NCBI GenBank assembly: GCA_902802795.1
Contig: CADCNI010000004.1
Span: forward strand, 1-43,540
Length of the DNA stretch: 43,540 nucleotides
Origin: an uncultured Ruminococcus sp.
GTDB taxonomy: Bacteria > Bacillota > Clostridia > Oscillospirales > Acutalibacteraceae
Direction of reading: 5' to 3'
Numbering within the stretch: the stretch's first letter is position 1; each line of letters opens with the position of its first letter. The notes under the pieces were generated by a model, which ran no database searches, was not told the origin of the DNA, and worked only from the letters and a program-made list of their open reading frames with translations. The position numbers were made by a program, and so were the translations under genes. This document shows, piece after piece, positions 19,091-27,164 of the stretch.

Positions 19091-19500
19091 ATGTCATTTC
19101 CTTCATTTTCTTTTAAAAATCCTTATAATGTATGATGTTGGAACAAAATACAATATATTTGCCTTTGCGTTTGGTGATGTGCCTGTCAATCATCACATCT
19201 GATCCATCCGCTGTGTCCAAGGCGTGTCGAAGCACTCCAAAAGACCAATGTAGAAAGATCCTCGCACAGCTTAATATCGAAAAAGGATTCCACCATTCCG
19301 GTCAAGTGAAAGATGCACGCCTTTTCCTTTTTTCTGATAACATAAAAAGAGCCGGTTCTTAGGCTTCTCAGTTATAGTTGAAACAACGATAATGCCATAG
19401 TAACAGCCCCCTTCTGATTGTATCAAGACTTTCTATTGGATATAGATGCTCACGACGGTCAAAATAATTTCCCGAATTACAATATTCCAACATATCAATG
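19091..19500 (-). promoter_or_regulatory. Long untranslated leader of the capsule operon
   Basis: About 410 bases separate the candidate promoter from the first gene. No conserved ORF is seen. The minus strand has a small hairpin (GATGTG pairing with CACATC, around 19180-19200), a short uORF-like MALSLFQL after AAGGGGG around 19398-19410, and a weak hairpin ending in CTCTTTTT near 19350. Long leaders before capsule operons often carry antitermination signals, but no known one was recognised. Confidence 0.3.
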
Positions 19501-19503
19501 GTC

Positions 19504-19532
19504 ATTTTAACACACGATTCATCGGAAATCAA
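19504..19532 (-). promoter_or_regulatory. Candidate sigma-A promoter of the capsule operon
   Basis: On the minus strand TTGATT (19532-19527) and TAAAAT (19509-19504) are separated by exactly 17 bases. It is the best promoter match found upstream of the aminotransferase gene. Confidence 0.45.
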
Positions 19533-19712
19533 TAGATTTTCACTAATAAAAAAGAACAAAAATATATTTCGTGAAGTTATCCGAAAAAGAACACTTTATT
19601 GACCACAAGTTTGGTTTATTTCATAACCTTCCTCCCACCTTTTGACTTTTGAAAAAAGCCCGCATCGTGTAAAAACCACACCAAATCATCAAAAAATCTG
19701 AATCAAATAAAC

Positions 19713-19741
19713 GTGAAAAGTTTCTCATAATATGGTATAAT
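19713..19741 (+). promoter_or_regulatory. Promoter of the HAD hydrolase gene
   Basis: A perfect TATAAT at 19736-19741 lies 17 bases after GTGAAA (19713-19718), a moderate match to the -35 box. The gene starts about 39 bases downstream. Confidence 0.6.
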
Positions 19742-19779
19742 AGCATTGCTATAAACCGTTACCGGGAGGAGACTGCGAC

Positions 19780-20403
19780 ATGTGCCGTATGATTCAATGG
19801 TTATTCTTTGATATCGGCTCGACGCTGGTGGATGAAACCATCGCCTACCGCCACCGCGTGGCCGATATGATGGATGCGACAGGTCTTTCCTATGATGAAA
19901 TCTATCACACATTGCTGCGATATTACCGTCTCGGTCAGAAAGGCGACAAGGCCGCTGCGCAGAAGTACGGACTGACGTTGACGCCATGGCACAGTGAGGA
20001 TGAAGTGCCGTATCCCGACGCCGAGGACTGCCTGCGCCGTCTTCACCAATCCTTCCACATCGGCGTCATCGCCAATCAGGAACCGGGCACAGAGGAGCGG
20101 CTGCGCCGCTTCGGTCTGTTGCCCTACATTGACCTGATCGTTGCATCTGCTGAGGAAGGTGTGGCAAAGCCCGACCCCATGATTTTTCAAATTGCACTGA
20201 AACGGGCGAATTGTGAACCCGAACACGCCGTAATGATCGGGGATCGACTCGACAACGACATCGCCCCCGCCAATGCGCTCGGTATGATGACGGTCAGAAT
20301 CAAACAGGGCTTTTCCCGCTTTGCCAAGCCGCAGCAGGCAAGAGAAAAGCCCCATATTACCGTTTGTTCGCTTGAGCAGATTGCAGAATTATTCGGTCAA
20401 TAA
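19780..20403 (+). CDS. HAD-superfamily hydrolase with DxG motif
   Basis: The 207-residue protein is a haloacid-dehalogenase-like hydrolase. Motif I is FFDIGSTLVDE, with nucleophile Asp11; the usual second aspartate is replaced by Gly13. Motif III is the lysine in VAKPDPMIF and motif IV is GDRLDNDI, and there is a helical cap between. HAD proteins usually remove phosphate from small molecules, and the substrate is unknown. GGGAGG lies 8-10 bases before the ATG at 19780, and an in-frame ATG at 19789 is also possible. It converges on the SNF2 gene with only 17 bases between stops and no visible terminator. Confidence 0.82.
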   Translation: MCRMIQWLFFDIGSTLVDETIAYRHRVADMMDATGLSYDEIYHTLLRYYRLGQKGDKAAAQKYGLTLTPWHSEDEVPYPDAEDCLRRLHQSFHIGVIANQEPGTEERLRRFGLLPYIDLIVASAEEGVAKPDPMIFQIALKRANCEPEHAVMIGDRLDNDIAPANALGMMTVRIKQGFSRFAKPQQAREKPHITVCSLEQIAELFGQ

Positions 20404-20420
20404 TCGCGTTTACCAGACTA

Positions 20421-23400
20421 TCATTGCACCAGTGAAAGCAGATCTTCTCTGCTCAGGCTGCCGATATGTCCCATCTCGCCCGTGAGTATCTCATCGGCGA
20501 GATTTTTCTTTATCTCCTGAAGCTCAAGAATCTTCTCTTCCACCGAATGTCTCGCAATCAGCCGATAGACCGACACCACCTTGGTCTGACCGATACGGTG
20601 CGCACGGTCGGTCGCCTGATTCTGCGCCGCTACATTCCACCACGGATCATAATGGATGACCACGTCCGCGCCTGTCAGATTCAAGCCTGTCCCGCCCGAT
20701 TTCAGAGAAATCAGAAACACGGGGGTATCGCCTGCGTTAAACTGCTTGACCAGTTCCATGCGTTCCGCCTTGGGCGTTGCCCCAATGATTTTGTAGTATT
20801 CGATTCCCGCATCCCGCAAATCCTGCTCCAGCAGTTCCAGCATCGTAGTAAACTGCGAGAAAAGCAGAATTCTGTGTTCACCTTCGATAGCGCTTTTCAC
20901 CAGATCAAGACAAGCCGTACGTTTGGCGGATTGACCCTTGTAATCCTCAAAGAGCAGTGAAGGATCGCAGCAGATCTGCCGGATTTTCGTCAGTTCCGCG
21001 AGAATCTGAATCTTGTTCTTCCTCACGCTCTGCTCGTCCTGCGACTCCAGCATTCCCTTCATATGAGCCACCTGCGCATCGTACAACCGCTGCTGTTCCC
21101 CTTCAAAGGCGGCGTACCGCACTTCCTCAATCTTCTCCGGCAGATCGTGCAGCACATCGGTTTTCAGACGGCGAAGAATAAAGGGAGACACCATGCGTTT
21201 GAGCTTTTCAGTCGCCTGCTCATCGTTCTTTTTGGCAATCGGCGTTTCAAAGTCCTTTTTAAAGGTTTCATATCCGTAGAGAAAACCCGGCATGAGATAA
21301 TCAAAGATGCTCCACAGCTCGCTCAGTCGGTTTTCGATAGGGGTGCCTGTCAACGCAAAGCGCACGCGGCTCTGAATCACCTTGACCGCTTTGGCTGCGG
21401 CAGTGGTATGGGTCTTGATATACTGCGCTTCGTCAATCACCTGATAGGCAAACGTACTGTTTTCATAGAAAGCAATATCGCGTTTGAGCAGATCATATGA
21501 TGTGATCGCCACGTCAAACTGCGTCAATTCTTGTATAATCTCCTGCCGTTCCTTCTGCGTTCCGGCGATCACGACACAGGAAAGGGACGGCGCAAAGCGC
21601 TGGATTTCCTCCTGCCAGTTGTAAACTAAAGAAGCCGGACAGACAACCAGCGACGGCATTGTTTGTTCTTCCCCGCGTCGCTCCCCTTTGGCCGCCATGA
21701 AAACCGAGATGACCTGCAAGGTCTTGCCTAATCCCATATCATCCGCGAGTATGCCGCCGAACCCGTACTTTTCCAAGGTTCGCAGCCACTTATGGCCAAA
21801 GATCTGGTAGTTGCGCATAATCCCCTGCAATGACTCCGGCACTTCAAAATCCGACTCACTGACCGTCTTGAATTCCTGGGCGATCTTTTTGAAATACCGA
21901 TCTCGCTGGAATCGCAGCGCGTCACATTTCTCGGTCATTTTGTCAAGGTACAACGCGCGATAGATCGGCAGCGACGCTTGCCCTTTTAAAAATTCGCTGC
22001 CTGACAGGTGCATCGTATCCACCATTGTTCCCAGTTCTTCGATCGTTTCGTCAATCTTGACAAAGTCGCCGTTTTTCAAGCGATGATAGCGCTTTTTCAA
22101 TTGGTAGCTTTTCAGGATTTCCAACAGTTCTTTCTGCGTCACATCGGTGGAGGAAATGGTCAAATCCATAAGATTGCTCTCCACCGAAACGCCGACCTTG
22201 ACATTGATGCGACTGCGCACATTCAGTCCTTTAAACGCCGCCGTCGCTTGCACCTCGCCGATATTCATCAGTTCGGCAACGCCCTCGGTCAGCAGTTCAT
22301 AAACACTGTCGTCGTCTCTGGGACACAGAAAAACGCCTCTCTCTCTGTCAGTTTCCGGGAAATACCGCATCACGGTTTCAACCGCTGCCTCCTCCCGATA
22401 AAAATCACGCAGACCTCCGCCAGAAGCGTCATGCGACAATACGTCCATCACGGAAAACATCTGATCTCCATATCTGGCTGCGGCACGGCAGCTCAGCACA
22501 CCTTCCGCCGAGTCAAGATAAAAAATAAATTCCACCTCTGGCGGCAGATATTGCTCCACCACCTCACCGTCGCGTTCCTCCACCTGTGCCATTTCCCGCA
22601 TCGCCGGCAGAACAGTGTAATAGAATTCGCTCAGATGACTTCGACCGATTTTAAAGGAGAGCCTGCCCTCATCATCAATCAGATGATAAAGAGGGCTTAA
22701 CTTCTGATCCTTCTCAGGGGGGATACGGTTAAGCTGACCGCCTCCGATAAAATAATTGTAATCGGCACCCTCAATGATGACGGGAGCCGTCCCTTCGGCA
22801 GTAATACCGTGAAACGGGCCGTTTTTTTCCACATCCTTGCGAATAGTGATGGCAATATCGGGCACGTTGCTGCCCATAGCCAACATTCCCGACGCAGACG
22901 GTTCACAGTCTTTGTCCGTAAAATGAACGCCCTGACTGTCGGACAGAATATCGTAAATCTGATCGAGGCGGCTGCCATATAGCTTCACGCTGCTTTTGAT
23001 GTTCTCCAGCTTGGCTACCGGTCGGCCAAAGGAACCCGCAGACAGATTTTCCTTCTGGTAGCCGAGATCATACACAATTCCCTTGACAAATTTGTACAGC
23101 CGCCCGTTACTTTCCGCTATGTGGTCACGGGAAAAATCCAGCGTCATTTTTCCGGATTGGTATTCCTGCCGCTGTTCTGCACACGCCACAAACTCCGCAA
23201 TATTTTTTATCACATAAACCTTGTCCGTTCCGGCGCGAAGGGAAAGCGTCAGTTCCCCTCCTTGCCTGACAAGACGCGGTTCCAGCGTCACCGTCCGTCC
23301 GTTTTCCTGACGGCTTCCGCCGCTTCTACCGCCTCGGAAGCCGTCCAGCAGCATTTGCGCGTTGCAGTCGGTGGAATCTCCCACATTGTTCTTTGCCAGC

Positions 23401-24089
23401 TCGTCCGCAATGAGGATCAGCATGGCGGCAATGTAAACATTGGGTTCACTCTTTCCGTTGACGTAACGCATACCGGAATAGTCAAAACCGGCACAGTAAA
23501 TGCCGCACGAACTGCGGAGAATACCGTTCCGGTTAAAGAACACACGCACCGCTTCGGTATAACCGTCTTTTCTGACAAATCCGTTGGCGTCACCCGTCAT
23601 TTCGCTGCCGACATAGCCATAATTGTTCGCGGGATAGCCAAACGTCAGTTGAAAGTTTTCAATCTTGTTTTGTTTCACCATCGCCTGCGCCTTTTGATAA
23701 GTGTCCTCATACCATACCAGATCCTTGGTAATGCGTGCCATATCAAAATAGCGGTACTCCTGATCGGCAGAGGGGATGGCATCCGACGTAAAGGGCTTCA
23801 CCTTTTTTCGTTCCGCAGGAGTCCTCTTTCCTCCTTTTTTCTCAATGGCGAACATCACTGCCGCCATATGCTTGCAGTGATTACCTGACGCGGCAAAAGG
23901 ACAGTCGCAATCCATCCATTCCACCTCGTCCTCCCTGAGCGATACAAGTACACGGTATGTATTTTCACCTTTGACGGTTGCTCCGTACATACCGTTTTCC
24001 ATTTTTAGATTATTCACACGCCCCAATCGGAAATACTCCATTCCACGAGAAAGAATGGGCTGTGTGAATAGATATCTCCATTGCAACAT
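20421..24089 (-). CDS. SWIM zinc-finger SNF2-family helicase/ATPase
   Basis: This large protein of 1222 residues is typical of the bacterial Snf2/RapA-like group found in Firmicutes. It begins with a SWIM zinc-binding motif (CDCPF, then CKH, about residues 60-75) and has a long SNF2-associated middle region. The two RecA-like helicase lobes follow: Walker A LADDMGLGKT near 783, DEAQ box near 884, FALTGTPIENRLSELWSI, then SGGTGLNLTGADVVIHYDPW and RAHRIGQ near the end. Such proteins translocate on double-stranded DNA and remodel protein-DNA complexes. The partner is unknown. The start has only a weak ribosome site. Confidence 0.92.
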   Translation of the reverse strand: MLQWRYLFTQPILSRGMEYFRLGRVNNLKMENGMYGATVKGENTYRVLVSLREDEVEWMDCDCPFAASGNHCKHMAAVMFAIEKKGGKRTPAERKKVKPFTSDAIPSADQEYRYFDMARITKDLVWYEDTYQKAQAMVKQNKIENFQLTFGYPANNYGYVGSEMTGDANGFVRKDGYTEAVRVFFNRNGILRSSCGIYCAGFDYSGMRYVNGKSEPNVYIAAMLILIADELAKNNVGDSTDCNAQMLLDGFRGGRSGGSRQENGRTVTLEPRLVRQGGELTLSLRAGTDKVYVIKNIAEFVACAEQRQEYQSGKMTLDFSRDHIAESNGRLYKFVKGIVYDLGYQKENLSAGSFGRPVAKLENIKSSVKLYGSRLDQIYDILSDSQGVHFTDKDCEPSASGMLAMGSNVPDIAITIRKDVEKNGPFHGITAEGTAPVIIEGADYNYFIGGGQLNRIPPEKDQKLSPLYHLIDDEGRLSFKIGRSHLSEFYYTVLPAMREMAQVEERDGEVVEQYLPPEVEFIFYLDSAEGVLSCRAAARYGDQMFSVMDVLSHDASGGGLRDFYREEAAVETVMRYFPETDRERGVFLCPRDDDSVYELLTEGVAELMNIGEVQATAAFKGLNVRSRINVKVGVSVESNLMDLTISSTDVTQKELLEILKSYQLKKRYHRLKNGDFVKIDETIEELGTMVDTMHLSGSEFLKGQASLPIYRALYLDKMTEKCDALRFQRDRYFKKIAQEFKTVSESDFEVPESLQGIMRNYQIFGHKWLRTLEKYGFGGILADDMGLGKTLQVISVFMAAKGERRGEEQTMPSLVVCPASLVYNWQEEIQRFAPSLSCVVIAGTQKERQEIIQELTQFDVAITSYDLLKRDIAFYENSTFAYQVIDEAQYIKTHTTAAAKAVKVIQSRVRFALTGTPIENRLSELWSIFDYLMPGFLYGYETFKKDFETPIAKKNDEQATEKLKRMVSPFILRRLKTDVLHDLPEKIEEVRYAAFEGEQQRLYDAQVAHMKGMLESQDEQSVRKNKIQILAELTKIRQICCDPSLLFEDYKGQSAKRTACLDLVKSAIEGEHRILLFSQFTTMLELLEQDLRDAGIEYYKIIGATPKAERMELVKQFNAGDTPVFLISLKSGGTGLNLTGADVVIHYDPWWNVAAQNQATDRAHRIGQTKVVSVYRLIARHSVEEKILELQEIKKNLADEILTGEMGHIGSLSREDLLSLVQ

Positions 24090-24136
24090 ACAATCATCTC
24101 TTTTCTATCAATTTTATCTTGCACTTCTTTATCGTT

Positions 24137-24165
24137 CATATAAAACAGAAAACAGGGTGTGTCAA
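24137..24165 (-). promoter_or_regulatory. Promoter of the SNF2 gene, overlapping a terminator
   Basis: On the minus strand a perfect TTGACA (24165-24160) is followed after 17 bases by TATATG (24142-24137). The spacer is the distal arm of the terminator hairpin of the upstream P-type ATPase gene. Confidence 0.6.
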
Positions 24166-24192
24166 ATGCACCTCATTCCACGCACACCCTGT
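24152..24192 (-). terminator. Intrinsic terminator of the P-type ATPase gene
   Basis: A perfect 10-base stem (ACAGGGTGTG at 24152-24161 with CACACCCTGT at 24183-24192) is followed on the minus strand by a T-rich stretch. It lies directly after the ATPase stop codon at 24199. Confidence 0.75.
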
Positions 24193-24198
24193 TTTTTA

Positions 24199-26982
24199 TT
24201 AATATTTCACCCAGGCGTACAATTTCGGGTATTCCCAGACGGCTAGCTGCACCGCCATCAGAATTCCTATCTCATACCATTCGCGGCTGTTCAGCGGCAC
24301 AAATCCCATCAACGTGCCGACATACGGCGCTGTTATCATGGCGGTAATCAGGATCGCAGCCGCCATCGTACTGAGCAGCATTCTGTAATTGCGCACAATG
24401 ACCGTCAGTACAAAGGGTTTGTCTGAACGTGTGCAAAGCGCGTGCAGCACCAGCCCGAACCCTAAGACAACAAACGCCATTGTCATGCCGCGTTCTTCCC
24501 CGCTGGCATCATTGAGCGAAACCGCCCCGCTGCCTACCGCGTACACAAGCACCGACGCAAAGGAAATCCAAATTCCCGCCAGCAACGCACGGTATTTTTC
24601 AAACAAACCTGTCAACTGACCGTTTTTCGGATCGGAAGTGTGTTTCATCACGTCTTTTTCGGCAGGTTCGTTTACAAAGCAGGGCTGCACGAAAAGGAAT
24701 AAAAACAGATTCAACACAATCAACGGAAGCAACCGCAGAATTCTTTCACCGAAAAACGCCGCACCGAGCAGCAGCACAGAAATCTGAGCCACTGCACTTG
24801 CCATGCTGTATTCGGTCAGTCTGGCAAGGTTTTTTCTGATTCTTCTGCCTTGGCGGATCAGTGCAAGAATACTACCAAATCCGCCGTTCGACATGGATAT
24901 ATCCGCCGCGTCGGTGGCAACATCGGTGGCGGTGTGCTCCGCCGAACAACTGATGTCCGCCGCATGCAGTGCCGCCGCATCATTCAGGCCGCCCGCTGTC
25001 ATAAGAACGCTTTCTCCCTTTTTTTGCCATGCCTTGACAATACGCACCTTATCTTCCGGCGCTACTCTGGCAAAAACAGAGCAATCCGAAAGCGCCCTTC
25101 CAAGCTGACGGTCGGACATGGCGGCCAGTTCTTTTCCGGTGAGTACGCTGCCGTTTTCCTCCATAATATGCAGTTCCTCAGCGATAGCGCGAGCCGTATC
25201 AGGCTGATCGCCCGTAATCATGACCGTTCGGATACCCGCTTTCTCGCACACACTGACCGCTTCCTGTACATCTTCCCGCAGCGGATCGGCTATGCCGATC
25301 AATCCGATAAAGGTGAGTTCCTTTTCAATTTCATCAGGAACAATCCCATCCGGCAAACGCCCCAGCACATGCACGGCTACGGCGATTACCCGCAGTCCTT
25401 CACGGCATAGTTCCTCCGTGCGGCGGTTCATTTCCTCTGTATTCACATCCACACATCGAGACGCCAGTGCATCGGGCGCGCCCTTGGTCACAACCAGGTA
25501 AACGCCGTCAATCTGGTAAACTACGGTCATGAGACGACGGGTGGAATCAAACGGAATTTCCGCACAGCGCGGGTATTGCTGTGCCAGTTCGTCCGGATCG
25601 TTGCCGTTTTTCAGATAGGCCTCCACAATTGCTGCATCCGTTTTGTCTCCGGTCAGTTTCTGACCGCCTTCCCATTGCGGAACAAATTTGCTCTCGCAGC
25701 AAAGCACCCCGCATTTCATCAGATATTTAAGTTCGTCCGACCAGAATCCCTCATAAACATCGGCTACTTCATCTCCCAGAGGCCATGCCTTGGCAACTCT
25801 CATTTTCTCTTTGGTGAGCGTTCCCGTTTTATCGGTGCAAATAACGGACGTGCTGCCTATAATCTCCGCCTTTCTGAAACGATGCAGTGTCACGCCTTCC
25901 TTACGCAAACGGGTAATACTTTTGGCAATATAATGGATGACATTCTGCGGCAGTCCCAACGGAACGGTGCACACCATCAATGTGACAAAAAACATGAAAC
26001 TGCGAAAGATTCCCCGTAAAGGCAAATGTTCCTGCATTCCGAGATAATCGGCGGGAAAAGCGGCATTTTCCTGAATGACCTGCCATGCCACATCCGGTTT
26101 CACGCCATCCCATGACGGCGGCTTCCGCACAATAAACAATGACGCCACTGTCAGCGACGTCAGGAGCATGCACAACACGAGCCATATAAAAAATCGCTTC
26201 GTTTGATAGGCATTCCTGACAAGAGGGGTGCGGCTGTTAACCTTCGGCGGCCGTTTGCCGCGCTTTAGAGCCATTTGTGTCCGGGTGCCCGTCTCTGTGA
26301 CCATCATTACGGCATATCCTGTGACTGCCACCGTGCCGGAATAAACCATATTGGAACGCTGCTGGAGCGGCGTTTCTTCCGGAAGCACCACGTCTGCATC
26401 CTTAATGATGGGCGTATCATCCCCCGTCAGCACATTTTCGTCACACATCAGGGTAATTGAAATCAACAGCCGACCGTCGGCAGGAACAATATCGCCAGCC
26501 TGAATCTGCACAATATCTCCTGGCACCAATTGTTTGGCGGGTATTTCCTTAATGATCCCGTTGCGGCGCACTCTGACGTCCGCTGCCGCTTCGCGTTTGA
26601 TTTTCACAATTGTATTATCCGCCGACAATTCACGTTTCGCTCTCACCACATCAAGCGCAAGGGCAGAAACCAACATGACCGCTGAAAAAATCAGCCGCAG
26701 AAGCAGCGACAAATCCAGTTGTCGGTATGTATAATAGCTAGTCAGATTCACCCATCCCGAGAGACCTGCCAACACAATCAGCAGAACGCTCATCGGAGAC
26801 AGCAATCGAGCAACAAACACGCCTATACGGGAACGCTTTCTGCGGGACACTCTGATATTTTCCCCGTAATCCATCATCCTCATCCCGGCAGTCATATCGG
26901 TCAGTCCTTTTTTGGGCTGGGAATCCAATTCCTTGGCCACCTCTTCTTTTTTGGCATTGTGCCATATCATAATAAAAAACAT
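24199..26982 (-). CDS. Divergent P-type ATPase (possible pseudo-pump)
   Basis: The 927-residue protein has the full P2-type layout: actuator domain, phosphorylation domain with DKTGTLT near residue 380, nucleotide domain with KGAPD, MITGDQPDTARAIAEEL and about eight to ten membrane helices. Several key motifs are altered. The actuator TGES is TGDD, the hinge TGDGxND reads TAGGLND with one aspartate lost (near 663), the membrane PEGLP is PLGLP, and the usual Asn-Asp pair of helix 6 is absent. The pump may therefore transport an unusual substrate or act without transport. The ATG at 26982 fits an AGGAAGGGG site, and an ATG at 26970 is possible. Confidence 0.85.
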   Translation of the reverse strand: MFFIMIWHNAKKEEVAKELDSQPKKGLTDMTAGMRMMDYGENIRVSRRKRSRIGVFVARLLSPMSVLLIVLAGLSGWVNLTSYYTYRQLDLSLLLRLIFSAVMLVSALALDVVRAKRELSADNTIVKIKREAAADVRVRRNGIIKEIPAKQLVPGDIVQIQAGDIVPADGRLLISITLMCDENVLTGDDTPIIKDADVVLPEETPLQQRSNMVYSGTVAVTGYAVMMVTETGTRTQMALKRGKRPPKVNSRTPLVRNAYQTKRFFIWLVLCMLLTSLTVASLFIVRKPPSWDGVKPDVAWQVIQENAAFPADYLGMQEHLPLRGIFRSFMFFVTLMVCTVPLGLPQNVIHYIAKSITRLRKEGVTLHRFRKAEIIGSTSVICTDKTGTLTKEKMRVAKAWPLGDEVADVYEGFWSDELKYLMKCGVLCCESKFVPQWEGGQKLTGDKTDAAIVEAYLKNGNDPDELAQQYPRCAEIPFDSTRRLMTVVYQIDGVYLVVTKGAPDALASRCVDVNTEEMNRRTEELCREGLRVIAVAVHVLGRLPDGIVPDEIEKELTFIGLIGIADPLREDVQEAVSVCEKAGIRTVMITGDQPDTARAIAEELHIMEENGSVLTGKELAAMSDRQLGRALSDCSVFARVAPEDKVRIVKAWQKKGESVLMTAGGLNDAAALHAADISCSAEHTATDVATDAADISMSNGGFGSILALIRQGRRIRKNLARLTEYSMASAVAQISVLLLGAAFFGERILRLLPLIVLNLFLFLFVQPCFVNEPAEKDVMKHTSDPKNGQLTGLFEKYRALLAGIWISFASVLVYAVGSGAVSLNDASGEERGMTMAFVVLGFGLVLHALCTRSDKPFVLTVIVRNYRMLLSTMAAAILITAMITAPYVGTLMGFVPLNSREWYEIGILMAVQLAVWEYPKLYAWVKY

Positions 26983-27006
26983 ACCCCTTCCTAAAAAATC
27001 ATTCGT

Positions 27007-27035
27007 ATTATAGCAATTTTTTAAGGATATTGCAA
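27007..27035 (-). promoter_or_regulatory. Promoter of the P-type ATPase gene
   Basis: On the minus strand TTGCAA (27035-27030), a 17-base spacer and a perfect TATAAT (27012-27007) lie about 25 bases before the start codon. Confidence 0.7.
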
Positions 27036-27164
27036 GTCCCTATTTAAAATATGTGTCGAAATATGCAATTCCATTTCTTTTTTGATTTTTTTCATAATAC
27101 GTTAATATTTTTATGATATGATTTATTATCTAATGAATTACAGTGAGATGCGGAGGAATGATTT

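Noticed and set aside
19132-19362. Plus-strand 76-codon ORF in the capsule leader
   Set aside because: It has no ribosome site and no recognisable domain. The opposite strand in this stretch has frames broken by stops and was not recognisable as a pseudogene.
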